From NCBI RefSeq assembly GCF_014646875.1, contig NZ_BMOC01000012.1:38299-102298 (forward strand): 64,000 bases of DNA, given 5' to 3'. Shown piece by piece: positions 7,365-15,274 of the stretch; position 1 is the first letter of the stretch; every line of letters begins with the position of its first letter. Made by a program: the position numbers and the translations under genes. The notes under the pieces were generated by a model. The model ran no database searches and was not told the origin of the DNA. It saw only the letters and a list, made by a program, of their open reading frames with translations. Origin of the DNA: Halobellus salinus (GTDB lineage Archaea; Halobacteriota; Halobacteria; Halobacteriales; Haloferacaceae).

Positions 7365-8945
7365 TCACTCCGCGGAGGCGGCGTGGGACTCTCTGAGTTC
7401 GACCTTGCGGATCTTCCCCGTGGAGGTCTCGGGGAGGTCGTCGACGAACTCAACCACGGTCGGACATTTGAAGTGTGCGAGAGTGTCGCGGGCAAACGCC
7501 ACGACCGCGTCCTCGGTGAGGTCGGCGCCGGCGGCGGGCACGACGAGCGCTTTCGGCGTCTCGCCCCACTTCTCGTGTGGAACGCCGATCACCGCAACGC
7601 GCTCGATGTCCGGATGGTTGTAGAGGGCGTCCTCGACCTCAACACTCGAGATGTTTTCGCCGCCGCTGATGATGACGTCCTTTTTTCGATCCTTGATCGA
7701 GATCATGCGACGGTCGTCGACCGTGGCGAAGTCGCCGGTGTGGAACCATCCCTCAGCACGGCCGGAGAACGCCTCGCGGGTCTGCTCGGGCTTGTTCCAG
7801 TAACGGTCCATCACCTGGTTCCCGCGGACGACGATCTCGCCCATGGTCTCGTCGTCCGCCGGGACGTCCTCACCGTCCTCGTCGACGACGCGGAGTTCGG
7901 TCCCGACCATGGCGTGGCCCTGACGGGTCTTGATCGTGAAGCGACCCTCGCTTGCGATCCGGCGCGGCGAGTTGCTCGTCGTGATCAGCGGGCCGGTCTC
8001 TGTCAGGCCGTAGACGTGTAGGATGTTCCAGCCGAGTTCGTCCTCAACGGTCCGGATGGTTGCCTCCGGTGGCGGGCTGGCTGCGGTCGCGATCCTGACC
8101 GGTTTGTCACCGGTCGCCGCGACGTCGTGAGTCTCGTAGTGGTTGAGCATCCGGTCAAGAACCGTCGGCGCGCCACACAGGTAGGTCACGTTGTGGTCCT
8201 GGATGCGCTCGAAGGCGCCCCCGGCGTCGAAATGGCGCTGACAGACGTGCGTCCCGCCGACGCCGGTGACGATGTAGGGGTATCCCCACCCGTTGACGTG
8301 GAACATCGGGAGCGTCCAGAGGTAGGCGTCGTCGTCGGTGACCTCGGTGTGGTGAGTGGAGATCAGCGCGTGCCAGTGCTCGGTGCGGTGGGTCCGGACA
8401 ACGCCTTTCGGGTCGCCGGTGGTCCCGCTGGTGTAGTTGATCGTCGCGGGATCGTCCTCGGAGATGCCCGGGCGCTCGACCGCGGCGGGGTCAGCGTCCT
8501 CAAGCAGCGACTCGTAGTCGCGCCACTCGCCGTCGACGCGGTCGGCCGAGTTGGCGACGAACGTCTCGACGGGGACAGCGTCGCGGATCTCCTCGACCGT
8601 CTCGGCGTACTCGTGATCGGCGACGACCGCCCGGGCCCCACAGTCACCGAGGATGTACTCGTAGTCCGCGGCGATGAGGCGGTAGTTGAGCGGGACCGAG
8701 ACGGCCCCGAGCACGTTGATCGCAAACAGCGTCTCCAGAAACCAGTGGGTATTCGGCGAGAGCAGCGCCACGCGGTCGCCCTGTTCGATCCCGAGATCCG
8801 AGAGCGCCGCGGCCGCGCGGTCGACCCGCTGCCCGAACTCGGCGTAGGTGTACTCCGTCCCGTCGTGGGCGATCACGCCGACTTCGTTGCCGTAGACGTC
8901 GACCCCCCTGTCGAGGAAGTCGAGCGTCGTCATCGGTCGGTGCAT
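7365..8945 (-). CDS. Acyl-CoA synthetase, AMP-forming (fatty-acid type)
   Basis: A 526-residue member of the ANL superfamily. It activates a carboxylic acid with ATP to acyl-AMP and then forms the CoA thioester. The P-loop YTSGTTGDPKGVV, the adenine motif YGLTETGP, the hinge region with GWFHTGD and IKDRKKDVIISGGENIS, and the C-terminal catalytic lysine in TSTGKIRKVEL are all present. Size and sequence fit medium/long-chain or crotonobetaine-like ligases; the acid is unknown. The frame is open to 9125, overlapping the divergent thiolase, so ATG 8945 (or 8933, MTTLDFLD) is the plausible start. With the divergent thiolase it suggests fatty acid or branched acid breakdown. Confidence 0.9.
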   Translation of the reverse strand: MHRPMTTLDFLDRGVDVYGNEVGVIAHDGTEYTYAEFGQRVDRAAAALSDLGIEQGDRVALLSPNTHWFLETLFAINVLGAVSVPLNYRLIAADYEYILGDCGARAVVADHEYAETVEEIRDAVPVETFVANSADRVDGEWRDYESLLEDADPAAVERPGISEDDPATINYTSGTTGDPKGVVRTHRTEHWHALISTHHTEVTDDDAYLWTLPMFHVNGWGYPYIVTGVGGTHVCQRHFDAGGAFERIQDHNVTYLCGAPTVLDRMLNHYETHDVAATGDKPVRIATAASPPPEATIRTVEDELGWNILHVYGLTETGPLITTSNSPRRIASEGRFTIKTRQGHAMVGTELRVVDEDGEDVPADDETMGEIVVRGNQVMDRYWNKPEQTREAFSGRAEGWFHTGDFATVDDRRMISIKDRKKDVIISGGENISSVEVEDALYNHPDIERVAVIGVPHEKWGETPKALVVPAAGADLTEDAVVAFARDTLAHFKCPTVVEFVDDLPETSTGKIRKVELRESHAASAE

Positions 8946-9084
8946 ACGATGCCAACGCGCACTCGTGACACGTAGTTCTTTCTTCACGCCGGGGCGTGTG
9001 CGCCCCGTACTCGGCTGAGTCGAGTCGATAACGGCGTTCGTCGGGTGGCAGCGGGCCGCGTCACGTGGTGGGGGTACGACCGAA

Positions 9085-9095
9085 CGTTTATTACG
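9085..9095 (+). promoter_or_regulatory. TATA box for the thiolase gene
   Basis: cgtttattacg is centred 28 bases before ATG 9118, as expected for a leaderless transcript. It lies inside the spacer shared with the divergent ligase gene. Confidence 0.6.
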
Positions 9096-9117
9096 AACAG
9101 TTGACTTCCCACAGAGG

Positions 9118-10284
9118 ATGTCCACAGCTCACCTCATCGCGGTCGGGGCCTCCCCGCTGGGCAAAACGGACCTGCCCGGCCGCGACCTGTTCTCGCGGGC
9201 GCTGGCCGAGGCGTTCGCGGAGTTGCCCGACCCGGCCGACGTCGTCGACGGGGTGTACGTCGGTGCGCAGTCCGAACGCTACGAGAACCAGATCATGCAG
9301 GGGACGCTGCTGGCGGAGTGGGCCGGCCTGCGGAACGTCCCCGCAGAGCGCGTCGAAGCGTGTGCGGCCGCCGGAGCGCTCGCGCTCAAGAACGCCGTCC
9401 GGGACGTTCGCGCGGGCGTCCACGACACCGTACTGGCGTGTGGCGTTGAGAAGATGACCGCCGGCGGGACCGAGGGGGCGACGAACGCGCTGGGTGCCGC
9501 CTTCGAGCGCGCCCTCGAACAGCGCTCCGGGATCACCGCGCCGGCCACGTACGCCCTGCTCGCGCGGCGATACCTCCACGAAACCGACGCCACCGAACGG
9601 GACCTGGGCCGGATCGCGGTGAAGAACCACCGGAACGCCGTCGCCAACCCCCGAGCCATGTTCCGGGACGCGGTCGACATCGGGACCGTGATGGACGCGC
9701 CGGCTGTCGCGCCCCCGCTGAAACTCTACGACTGCGCGCCGGTCACCGACGGTGCCGCCGCCGTCGTGGTCGCAAGCGACGACGTGGCGGCTGATCTGCA
9801 GCGCCGCCCTGACACCGTCCGCGTGGCCGGGGTCGGGTCGGCGGCCAACAATCTCGCGGTCGCGGAGCGTGACCTGACGTTCGTCGAGGGGGCGAACGTC
9901 GCCGTTTCGACCGCCTACGAGGACGCCGACGTGGATGCCAGAGAGATCGATATTGCGGAGGTTCACGACGCCTTCACCGTCTGTGAGGCGCTGTTGGCGG
10001 AGGCCGCCGAGTTCGCCCCCGAGGGTCGCGGTATCGAGACCGTCGAAGACCCCAAGAACCGGTCGGCGGGGTGGACTGACGTCCGGATCAACACCAGCGG
10101 CGGGCTGAAGGCCCGCGGACACCCGATCGGGGCGACCGGGCTGCTGCAAGCGGTTGAGGCCTACGAACAGCTTACCGGGCAGGCCGGCGACCGGCAGGTT
10201 GCTGACGCGGAAACGGCGCTGCTCATCAACGAAGGCGGTGTCGCGGACGCCCACACCGTCGCCACCGTGCTGGCTGCGGAATGA
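9118..10284 (+). CDS. Thiolase-family acyltransferase (SCP2-thiolase/acetyl-CoA acetyltransferase type)
   Basis: A 388-residue thiolase-fold enzyme. The nucleophilic cysteine is Cys82 in VEACAAAGALAL, a histidine lies in the AEVHDAFTVCE segment, and the C-terminal active-site loop is GGLKARGHPIGATG. Family members condense or cleave acyl-CoAs. The archaeal form works as a complex with a DUF35 zinc/OB-fold protein, which is exactly the next gene, overlapping by four bases (ATGA). By established work on archaeal acetoacetyl-CoA thiolase/HMG-CoA synthase complexes this pair is likely one enzyme. The neighbouring ligase suggests a catabolic role rather than mevalonate synthesis, but that is inference. 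Confidence 0.9.
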   Translation: MSTAHLIAVGASPLGKTDLPGRDLFSRALAEAFAELPDPADVVDGVYVGAQSERYENQIMQGTLLAEWAGLRNVPAERVEACAAAGALALKNAVRDVRAGVHDTVLACGVEKMTAGGTEGATNALGAAFERALEQRSGITAPATYALLARRYLHETDATERDLGRIAVKNHRNAVANPRAMFRDAVDIGTVMDAPAVAPPLKLYDCAPVTDGAAAVVVASDDVAADLQRRPDTVRVAGVGSAANNLAVAERDLTFVEGANVAVSTAYEDADVDAREIDIAEVHDAFTVCEALLAEAAEFAPEGRGIETVEDPKNRSAGWTDVRINTSGGLKARGHPIGATGLLQAVEAYEQLTGQAGDRQVADAETALLINEGGVADAHTVATVLAAE

Positions 10285-10775
10285 CCGACGAGAGTGATTC
10301 ACCGATGACAGACACCGATTCCACGACGACGGGACCGCTCACAGCCGAAGCCCTCACCGCCGACTCGGCGTTCACCCTCCCCGGCTTCTTCGACGCGTTG
10401 GCCGACGGCCGGCTGCTGGCCGCCCGGTGTACCGACTGCGAGACGCACATGCTGCCCCCTCGGCCCGCCTGTTACGCGTGTGGCAGCCGGGCAGTCACGC
10501 TCTCGGAGCAGCCCCGGACCGGCGAGGTGGTCTCGTACACGTCGGTCAACCGGCCCCCATCCGCGTTCGAGCACCTGGCACCGATCACTGTGGCGGTGGT
10601 CGAACTTGACTCGTCGGCTCGGCTCACGGGCCGCGTCGCCGCGCCGCTCGAAGACCTCGCCATCGGAGACCGCGTCGAACTCGAGGTCCGCGACCCCGAG
10701 GACGTCGGTATCGATCCGGCGTTCGACCTGTCGTACGAGGCGGAGTGGCCGGTCCACGTCTTCGAGCGAGCGTAA
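10281..10775 (+). CDS. DUF35 zinc-ribbon/OB-fold partner of the thiolase
   Basis: A 164-residue protein with a rubredoxin-like zinc ribbon (CTDC at about 51-54 and CYACG at about 65-69) followed by a C-terminal OB-fold. DUF35 proteins bridge or channel acyl-CoA between partner thiolase-fold enzymes. Translation is coupled to the thiolase through ATGA at 10281; a second ATG at 10305 is possible and would remove a charged eight-residue extension. Confidence 0.88.
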   Translation: MTDESDSPMTDTDSTTTGPLTAEALTADSAFTLPGFFDALADGRLLAARCTDCETHMLPPRPACYACGSRAVTLSEQPRTGEVVSYTSVNRPPSAFEHLAPITVAVVELDSSARLTGRVAAPLEDLAIGDRVELEVRDPEDVGIDPAFDLSYEAEWPVHVFERA

Positions 10776-10905
10776 CCGGGCGGACCGCCGTGCGGCCGTC
10801 CTCGACGAACTTGACGGGACGATTCCGCTCCCGACCGTTCTCGACGAACCGAAGCCGATGGAGGCGGGCAAAGCGATCGCGGAGCGATTCATCGTCTCGG
10901 AGTGA
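10776..10905 (+). pseudogene. Start-less coding remnant
   Basis: Right after the DUF35 stop a different frame reads about 40 codons with good haloarchaeal codon use, ending LPTVLDEPKPMEAGKAIAERF plus a few residues and a stop at 10903-10905. There is no start codon between the preceding stop and this segment. It looks like the C-terminus of a deleted gene. I do not recognise the parent family. Confidence 0.35.
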
Positions 10906-10967
10906 CCCGAGACCGCAGCGCCGCTCGATGGCACACGGTCGCCGCGTTCACGCCTGTCCGGCGCGGC

Positions 10968-11690
10968 TCACGAATCGGGGAAGCGGAAGACGATCTCCAT
11001 CGGCAACCCGCGGGGGTCGAGTTCGGGATCCCGCGGGAGCGTTTCGAGTTCCTCGTCGGCACCGCGTGCGGTGAGCGCCACCGTGAACGCGTCGAGCAGG
11101 TCGTCGTTGGAAGCGTCGCACTCGAGGCCGCCGGCGGCGTCCCACAGGTGGTCGTAGACGTCGGGTTCCACCGCGCGGAGGACGGCCACGCGTTCCCAAA
11201 ACCCCCGTCTCGGTTGCTTGGTCTTCGAGTGCGTTGTCGGCTCGCCGGCGAACGCCTGAAAGCACACCTCGGGGTGTGACTCCCGGATCCTCCCGCGGGC
11301 CGCCGGCGTGTCGAGGAGGAACCGGTCGACCTCGTCGATCTTCGGGGCGATGCCCCAGGTCTGCCGGTTGAGGCTGCCGTCGGTCAGTCGCTCCTGGACG
11401 GCCTTGGCGGCCTCGTAGGAGTCCTCGCGGGCGGCAGCCCGCACCGGCGTCGGAAACACGCTCGTGTGGCGGGTGGGCGACAGCGTCTGCCGCGCCGCGG
11501 TGTCGCACGCCCGTGGTTCGCTCGAGTCCTCGCGGAGCCCGATCGGGACGTCGATCAGGATCCGGTCGGCGTCGCTGTGGGCCGCCCAGAGATCCGTGAC
11601 GCTCCGATAGAAGTGGGCCGCCTCGTATCCCGAGTCGGAGTACACCGCCGCGAGCCACCCGTCCGGACACCCGTCGACGCCAACGTACAT
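10968..11690 (-). CDS. DUF429 protein (RNase H-like fold)
   Basis: A 240-residue DUF429 protein. The start MYVGVDGCPDGWLAA and the RILIDVPIGL segment carry the two acidic residues expected of the RNase H-like fold. SPTRHTSVFPTPVRAA and the TWGIAPKIDEVD segment are typical for the family. Members are predicted nucleases of unknown role. The stop is 38 bases from the 3' end-facing remnant. A membrane protein/regulator pair lies upstream on the same strand. Confidence 0.85.
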   Translation of the reverse strand: MYVGVDGCPDGWLAAVYSDSGYEAAHFYRSVTDLWAAHSDADRILIDVPIGLREDSSEPRACDTAARQTLSPTRHTSVFPTPVRAAAREDSYEAAKAVQERLTDGSLNRQTWGIAPKIDEVDRFLLDTPAARGRIRESHPEVCFQAFAGEPTTHSKTKQPRRGFWERVAVLRAVEPDVYDHLWDAAGGLECDASNDDLLDAFTVALTARGADEELETLPRDPELDPRGLPMEIVFRFPDS

Positions 11691-11711
11691 CGACCGTGTT
11701 TCTCCCGGCGA

Positions 11712-12014
11712 TCACTTCAACGTCACGTACGTAAGGGCGGCGAGCGCGACCGTCTGGACCGCGCGGAGCGCGACGACCGCCTGCTGGGCGGTCGGATCGC
11801 CGGCGTACAGCATCCCGGTGCTGAAGAAGAAGACGATCGCGAGGAGGTTCTCGATGAGCATCGTTGCGGCGAACCCGGCCAGTCCGGCGGTCATTCCGGA
11901 GCCGAAGGTGCGGTAGTTGCGGACCCACACGACCGTCAGCGTCCCGAGGAGAATCGCGTTAACGGCCGATAGCCCGGTGGCGACGAGCAGCCACGGCTCC
12001 ATCGCGCTCGCCAT
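11712..12014 (-). CDS. Small membrane protein paired with a winged-helix regulator
   Basis: A 100-residue protein with three hydrophobic segments (about 8-29, 41-64, 76-98) and no catalytic motif. It starts three bases before the regulator stop at 12015-12017, so the two are almost certainly cotranscribed. Haloarchaea often pair a membrane protein like this with an ArsR-like one; the function is not known to me. Confidence 0.75.
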   Translation of the reverse strand: MASAMEPWLLVATGLSAVNAILLGTLTVVWVRNYRTFGSGMTAGLAGFAATMLIENLLAIVFFFSTGMLYAGDPTAQQAVVALRAVQTVALAALTYVTLK

Positions 12015-12287
12015 TCACATCGCCTCCAGTACGCGCTCGAACTCCTCGCGGTGGCGCTCGAACCGGTCGGTCAGGAAGTAGAGTTTCCCGTAGTCGTCAC
12101 CGCCGGACTCGATCACGTCGTGTTCCTGTAGCATATCGATGTGGTGTCTGATCGTGTTGTAGTCGACGTCAAGACACTCCGCAAGCTGGTTCGCGTTCCG
12201 CGGTCGCTCGTCGATGGCGTCGATGATCCGCGCGCGGTTCTCCCCGCCGCGCGTCCCGACCAGCAGATACCAGAGTGCCTTCTCCAT
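12015..12287 (-). CDS. ArsR-like winged-helix transcription regulator
   Basis: A 90-residue one-domain regulator. The helix-turn-helix lies around residues 30-58 (NANQLAECLDVDYNTIRHHI), followed by a wing (VIESGGDDYGKLYFLTDRF) and a short C-terminal helix. There is no effector domain. Upstream (about 12318-12330) lies cttatactg, read on the minus strand as a TATA box about 35 bases from the start. It probably controls its own two-gene operon. Confidence 0.82.
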   Translation of the reverse strand: MEKALWYLLVGTRGGENRARIIDAIDERPRNANQLAECLDVDYNTIRHHIDMLQEHDVIESGGDDYGKLYFLTDRFERHREEFERVLEAM

Positions 12288-12410
12288 CCGTTGTCGTGTG
12301 GTCCTCGTGGGCAGGCCTTATACTGTCGGTTCGAAGACACATATTCGTCGCGTGCCGGGGGTGATTCGGCGGCCAACCTATCGGGTCGGACGGCTACGGC
12401 GTCCACGGAC

Positions 12411-13904
12411 TCACCGGTCGATCCGCTGTCTGACCCACCCGGTTGCGCCGCTGGGGAACGGATCGGCCGCCTCGCCGGTCTGGACCGTGCCCGCACCGTC
12501 GACGGCTCGGACGACGACCTCGTCGACGCCGTCGGGGTCGAAGGCGTGCCGCCACTGGCGCCACACGTCGTCGCCGGGCAGCGGTTCGGAGAGGTCGGCG
12601 TCGAGCCAAGTGTCGCCGTCGTCGAGGGAGACCTCCACGCGGCCGACGCCGCGGGTGCCGGCGTAGGCGTGGCCCGCGACTTCGATCCGGCCGTCGTCGA
12701 GTTCGGTCGTGTCCCAGAGCTTCGCGACCGTACTGACCGGGCCGGTGCCGTGCCACCCCCGCTGTTCCCAGTAGCCGTCCGTCTCCTCGTCGAGCAGTTC
12801 GATCTCGGTGAGCCACTTCACGTTGGTCTCGCCCCAGTGGCCGGGGACGAGAACGCGAACGGGGTGGCCGTGGGATTTCGGCAGCGGCTGGCCGTTCATC
12901 TCCCACGCCAGCAGGCCGTCCTCGAGCGCGTCGACCGGGAACTGCACGGAGTAGTCGTCCTCGGCGTGGAGCATCGCACACTCACACGCTCCCTCGGGAT
13001 CCGCCCCGTCGAGCAGCGGCTTGATCGGCGTGCCGGTCCAGACGGCCGTGTCCATCTTCCGGCCGTTCAGTTGTTCGCCCACGCACCGGAGCGTCACGTA
13101 CCGGTGTTCGACCGACATGTCGATGAGGTCCGCGTACGTGACCTCGGTGTTCGCGCCGACCTCCCCAGTGATCGACATCGACCAGTCGTCCGCAGGAACC
13201 TCCGGATCGAACTGGTTGATGTCGACGTTGTAGAAGTTCGGGATCTCGCTGACGAGCCCCGGTACGTCGTCGCCGGCGATGTCGAGCCGCTGTTCGTCGG
13301 CCTGCCGAAGGCGTTCCCGGACTGCGGGACTCGGGACGACATCAGCACTCGCGGGCCCCGGTTCGCCCTCGGAACCGGCCGACTGGTCGCGTCCGAGGAC
13401 GCCGGCGACGCCGAGGAACCCGAGTGCACCCACCGCCGACGCCATCGCCCGCCGCCGGGACGGGTTGTAGCCGGCGGATCCGGCCGGAGCCGCACCGGCT
13501 CCAGCGAGTATCGCTACCGGAACGCCGGCCGCGACTGCGAGCACCGGCTCCGCCGTCGTCCCTGCCGTGATCCCCCACGCGAGGACGCCCGCAACGATGC
13601 TCCCGAGCGCGGTCCCGACGAGCGGCCGCTGGACCCGTCCGGCGGCGAGGATGCCGACGAGGCCGGCGGCGCCGAGCAGTCCAGCCGCGATGCCGACGGA
13701 CAGCGCGACGTGCAGCAGGTGTCCCTGGTCGCCCACGTTTTCGATGGTAAACGCCACGACCGGGCCGGGCGTGAGCCGAACCACGAGCGTGTCGATCGGC
13801 GCGACCACGAACTGCCGAGTGTACCCCGCGACGGCGAACGACCCCGCAACACCCGTGGCCCCCGCCAGGAGGGCGAAGAGTACGTGGGTGCGTGAAATCT
13901 TCAT
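12411..13904 (-). CDS. Membrane-anchored sulfite-oxidase-family molybdopterin enzyme
   Basis: A 497-residue protein. Residues 1-145 contain about four hydrophobic helices. A twin-arginine-like motif, SRRRAMASAVGALGFLGVAG, follows at 149-168. The sulfite oxidase/YedY-type Moco domain comes next, with the molybdenum-ligand Cys274 in VTLRCVGEQLNGR and the HGHPVRVLVPGHWG segment, and then the C-terminal Moco dimerisation domain with GVGRVEVSLDDGDTWLDA. The catalytic domain is therefore probably outside the cell. Family members oxidise sulfite or reduce sulfoxides/nitrate-type substrates; the substrate is not certain. Haloarchaeal relatives exist with the same layout. It might process sulfite exported by the YeiH-like system at 46807-47793, but the two loci are 33 kb apart. 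Confidence 0.88.
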   Translation of the reverse strand: MKISRTHVLFALLAGATGVAGSFAVAGYTRQFVVAPIDTLVVRLTPGPVVAFTIENVGDQGHLLHVALSVGIAAGLLGAAGLVGILAAGRVQRPLVGTALGSIVAGVLAWGITAGTTAEPVLAVAAGVPVAILAGAGAAPAGSAGYNPSRRRAMASAVGALGFLGVAGVLGRDQSAGSEGEPGPASADVVPSPAVRERLRQADEQRLDIAGDDVPGLVSEIPNFYNVDINQFDPEVPADDWSMSITGEVGANTEVTYADLIDMSVEHRYVTLRCVGEQLNGRKMDTAVWTGTPIKPLLDGADPEGACECAMLHAEDDYSVQFPVDALEDGLLAWEMNGQPLPKSHGHPVRVLVPGHWGETNVKWLTEIELLDEETDGYWEQRGWHGTGPVSTVAKLWDTTELDDGRIEVAGHAYAGTRGVGRVEVSLDDGDTWLDADLSEPLPGDDVWRQWRHAFDPDGVDEVVVRAVDGAGTVQTGEAADPFPSGATGWVRQRIDR

Positions 13905-14151
13905 ACCTCACACGGGGCCGGGACGGGCAAGTAGCTTGTTCAAACTCCCACCAAAATTCGTTCAGGGTACTCCTAAAATCCACCAGATACGGCGTGAGGG
14001 CCAGGAATTCTCGACAGTCTCCCATCGTCCTCGTCGACAAAACACGCCGGACCAGCCGGTCGGATGTCGCGGCGAGATCCTCCCCGTCGTCGATCAGGGA
14101 TGCCCCCGTCTGCACAAAGATGATACCCGGTCCTGCGGTAGTTGTGGGCAA

Positions 14152-15198
14152 ATGGTCTGGATACCAACTGACGTGCCCGTCAACAGAATCAAACCCGGCG
14201 CCGACCTCGCGGGTGCCGACCTCGCGGAGGCGGATCTCGAAGGTGCGGACCTCTCCGGAGCTGACCTCTCCGGAGCCGATCTCACCGGAGCGGATCTCAG
14301 CGGGTGCGACCTGGCCGATGCTGACTTCGACGGTGCAACCCTCGAGAACGCCGTCCTCCGGGAGGCCGAACTCGACGGCGCGACGTTCCGCGACGCAACC
14401 CTCGCCGGCGCCGATCTGAGTGGGGTGTCGTTCTCGACGCTCGCGACCCTCGAGAACGCGGACCTGGGTGGTGCGACGCTCGAAACAGCGGAGCTTCCGT
14501 ACGCCGATCTGAGTGATGCGACGCTACGGGGCGCTGATCTGAAGCGGGCTGATCTCCGGAGTGCGGACCTCGGGCGGGCTGACCTCCGTGACGCCGACCT
14601 GTACGATGCGTCGCTCAAAGAGACACACCTTAGATCCGTGGACGCCCGCGGGGCCGAGTTCGTGCGCGCATCGCTCCAGGGTGCGGATTTAGTCGGCGCG
14701 GATCTCACAGGTGCGAGTTTCAGAGACGCGTGGCTTCGGCAGGCGGACCTCACACACACCGAACTCGAGGACGTGAACTTCGTGAACGCAACCGTCGAAT
14801 CCGCTGTGTACGGCGAGTCGTTGGCCGACGCCACGGATTTCACCGCGGTCGATCTCCGGAACGCACTGTTGTCGACCTACGATTTCAGCGGCGCCGACTT
14901 TGCCGGTGCGAACCTCAGCGGGGCACACTTGTACCGGACGGATTTCTCGAACGCCGATCTCACCGATGCGGACCTCACCGCGGCCGAGGAGGCACCCGGC
15001 GAGGGAACGACCGACCTCCAGGAGGCCGATCTGAGCGGTGCGACTCTCGCGGGGGCCGACCTCGAAGACGCAAATCTCTCGGAGGCAGATCTCGACGGCG
15101 CTGACCTGACCGGCGCGAATCTCACCGGCGCCGACCTCGAAGACACTAATCTCTCCGACGCTGATCTGACCGGGACCCGGCTCGAAGACGGATCATAA
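14152..15198 (+). CDS. Pentapeptide-repeat protein
   Basis: A 348-residue protein made almost wholly of A(D/N)LxX pentapeptides from about residue 18 to the end, predicting one long right-handed quadrilateral beta-helix of roughly 60 repeats. An interruption near residues 215-245 lacks the pattern. Some members (MfpA, Qnr) mimic DNA and bind gyrase, but most have no known role and nothing here is diagnostic. The frame is open upstream; ATG 14152 is chosen because repeats begin shortly after and no methionine lies nearer. The 13905-14151 spacer between it and the divergent molybdoenzyme holds no gene I can support. Confidence 0.85.
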   Translation: MVWIPTDVPVNRIKPGADLAGADLAEADLEGADLSGADLSGADLTGADLSGCDLADADFDGATLENAVLREAELDGATFRDATLAGADLSGVSFSTLATLENADLGGATLETAELPYADLSDATLRGADLKRADLRSADLGRADLRDADLYDASLKETHLRSVDARGAEFVRASLQGADLVGADLTGASFRDAWLRQADLTHTELEDVNFVNATVESAVYGESLADATDFTAVDLRNALLSTYDFSGADFAGANLSGAHLYRTDFSNADLTDADLTAAEEAPGEGTTDLQEADLSGATLAGADLEDANLSEADLDGADLTGANLTGADLEDTNLSDADLTGTRLEDGS

Positions 15199-15274
15199 GG
15201 AACTGTCTCGTCCGGATCCGGTATCGCGTATCCGACGGTGTTGTACGGCTCGTTGTAACAAATCACCGGCCGCA

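Noticed and set aside
13342..13495. Overlapping frames inside the molybdoenzyme and similar arginine-rich frames throughout
   Set aside because: High-GC DNA leaves extra frames open. These give Arg/Pro/Ala-rich products with no motifs and are opposite or alternative frames of real genes.
13922..14151. Minus-strand gene starting at 14151 upstream of the molybdoenzyme
   Set aside because: About 75 codons without recognisable features. It continues as shadow over the molybdoenzyme gene and occupies the divergent promoter spacer.
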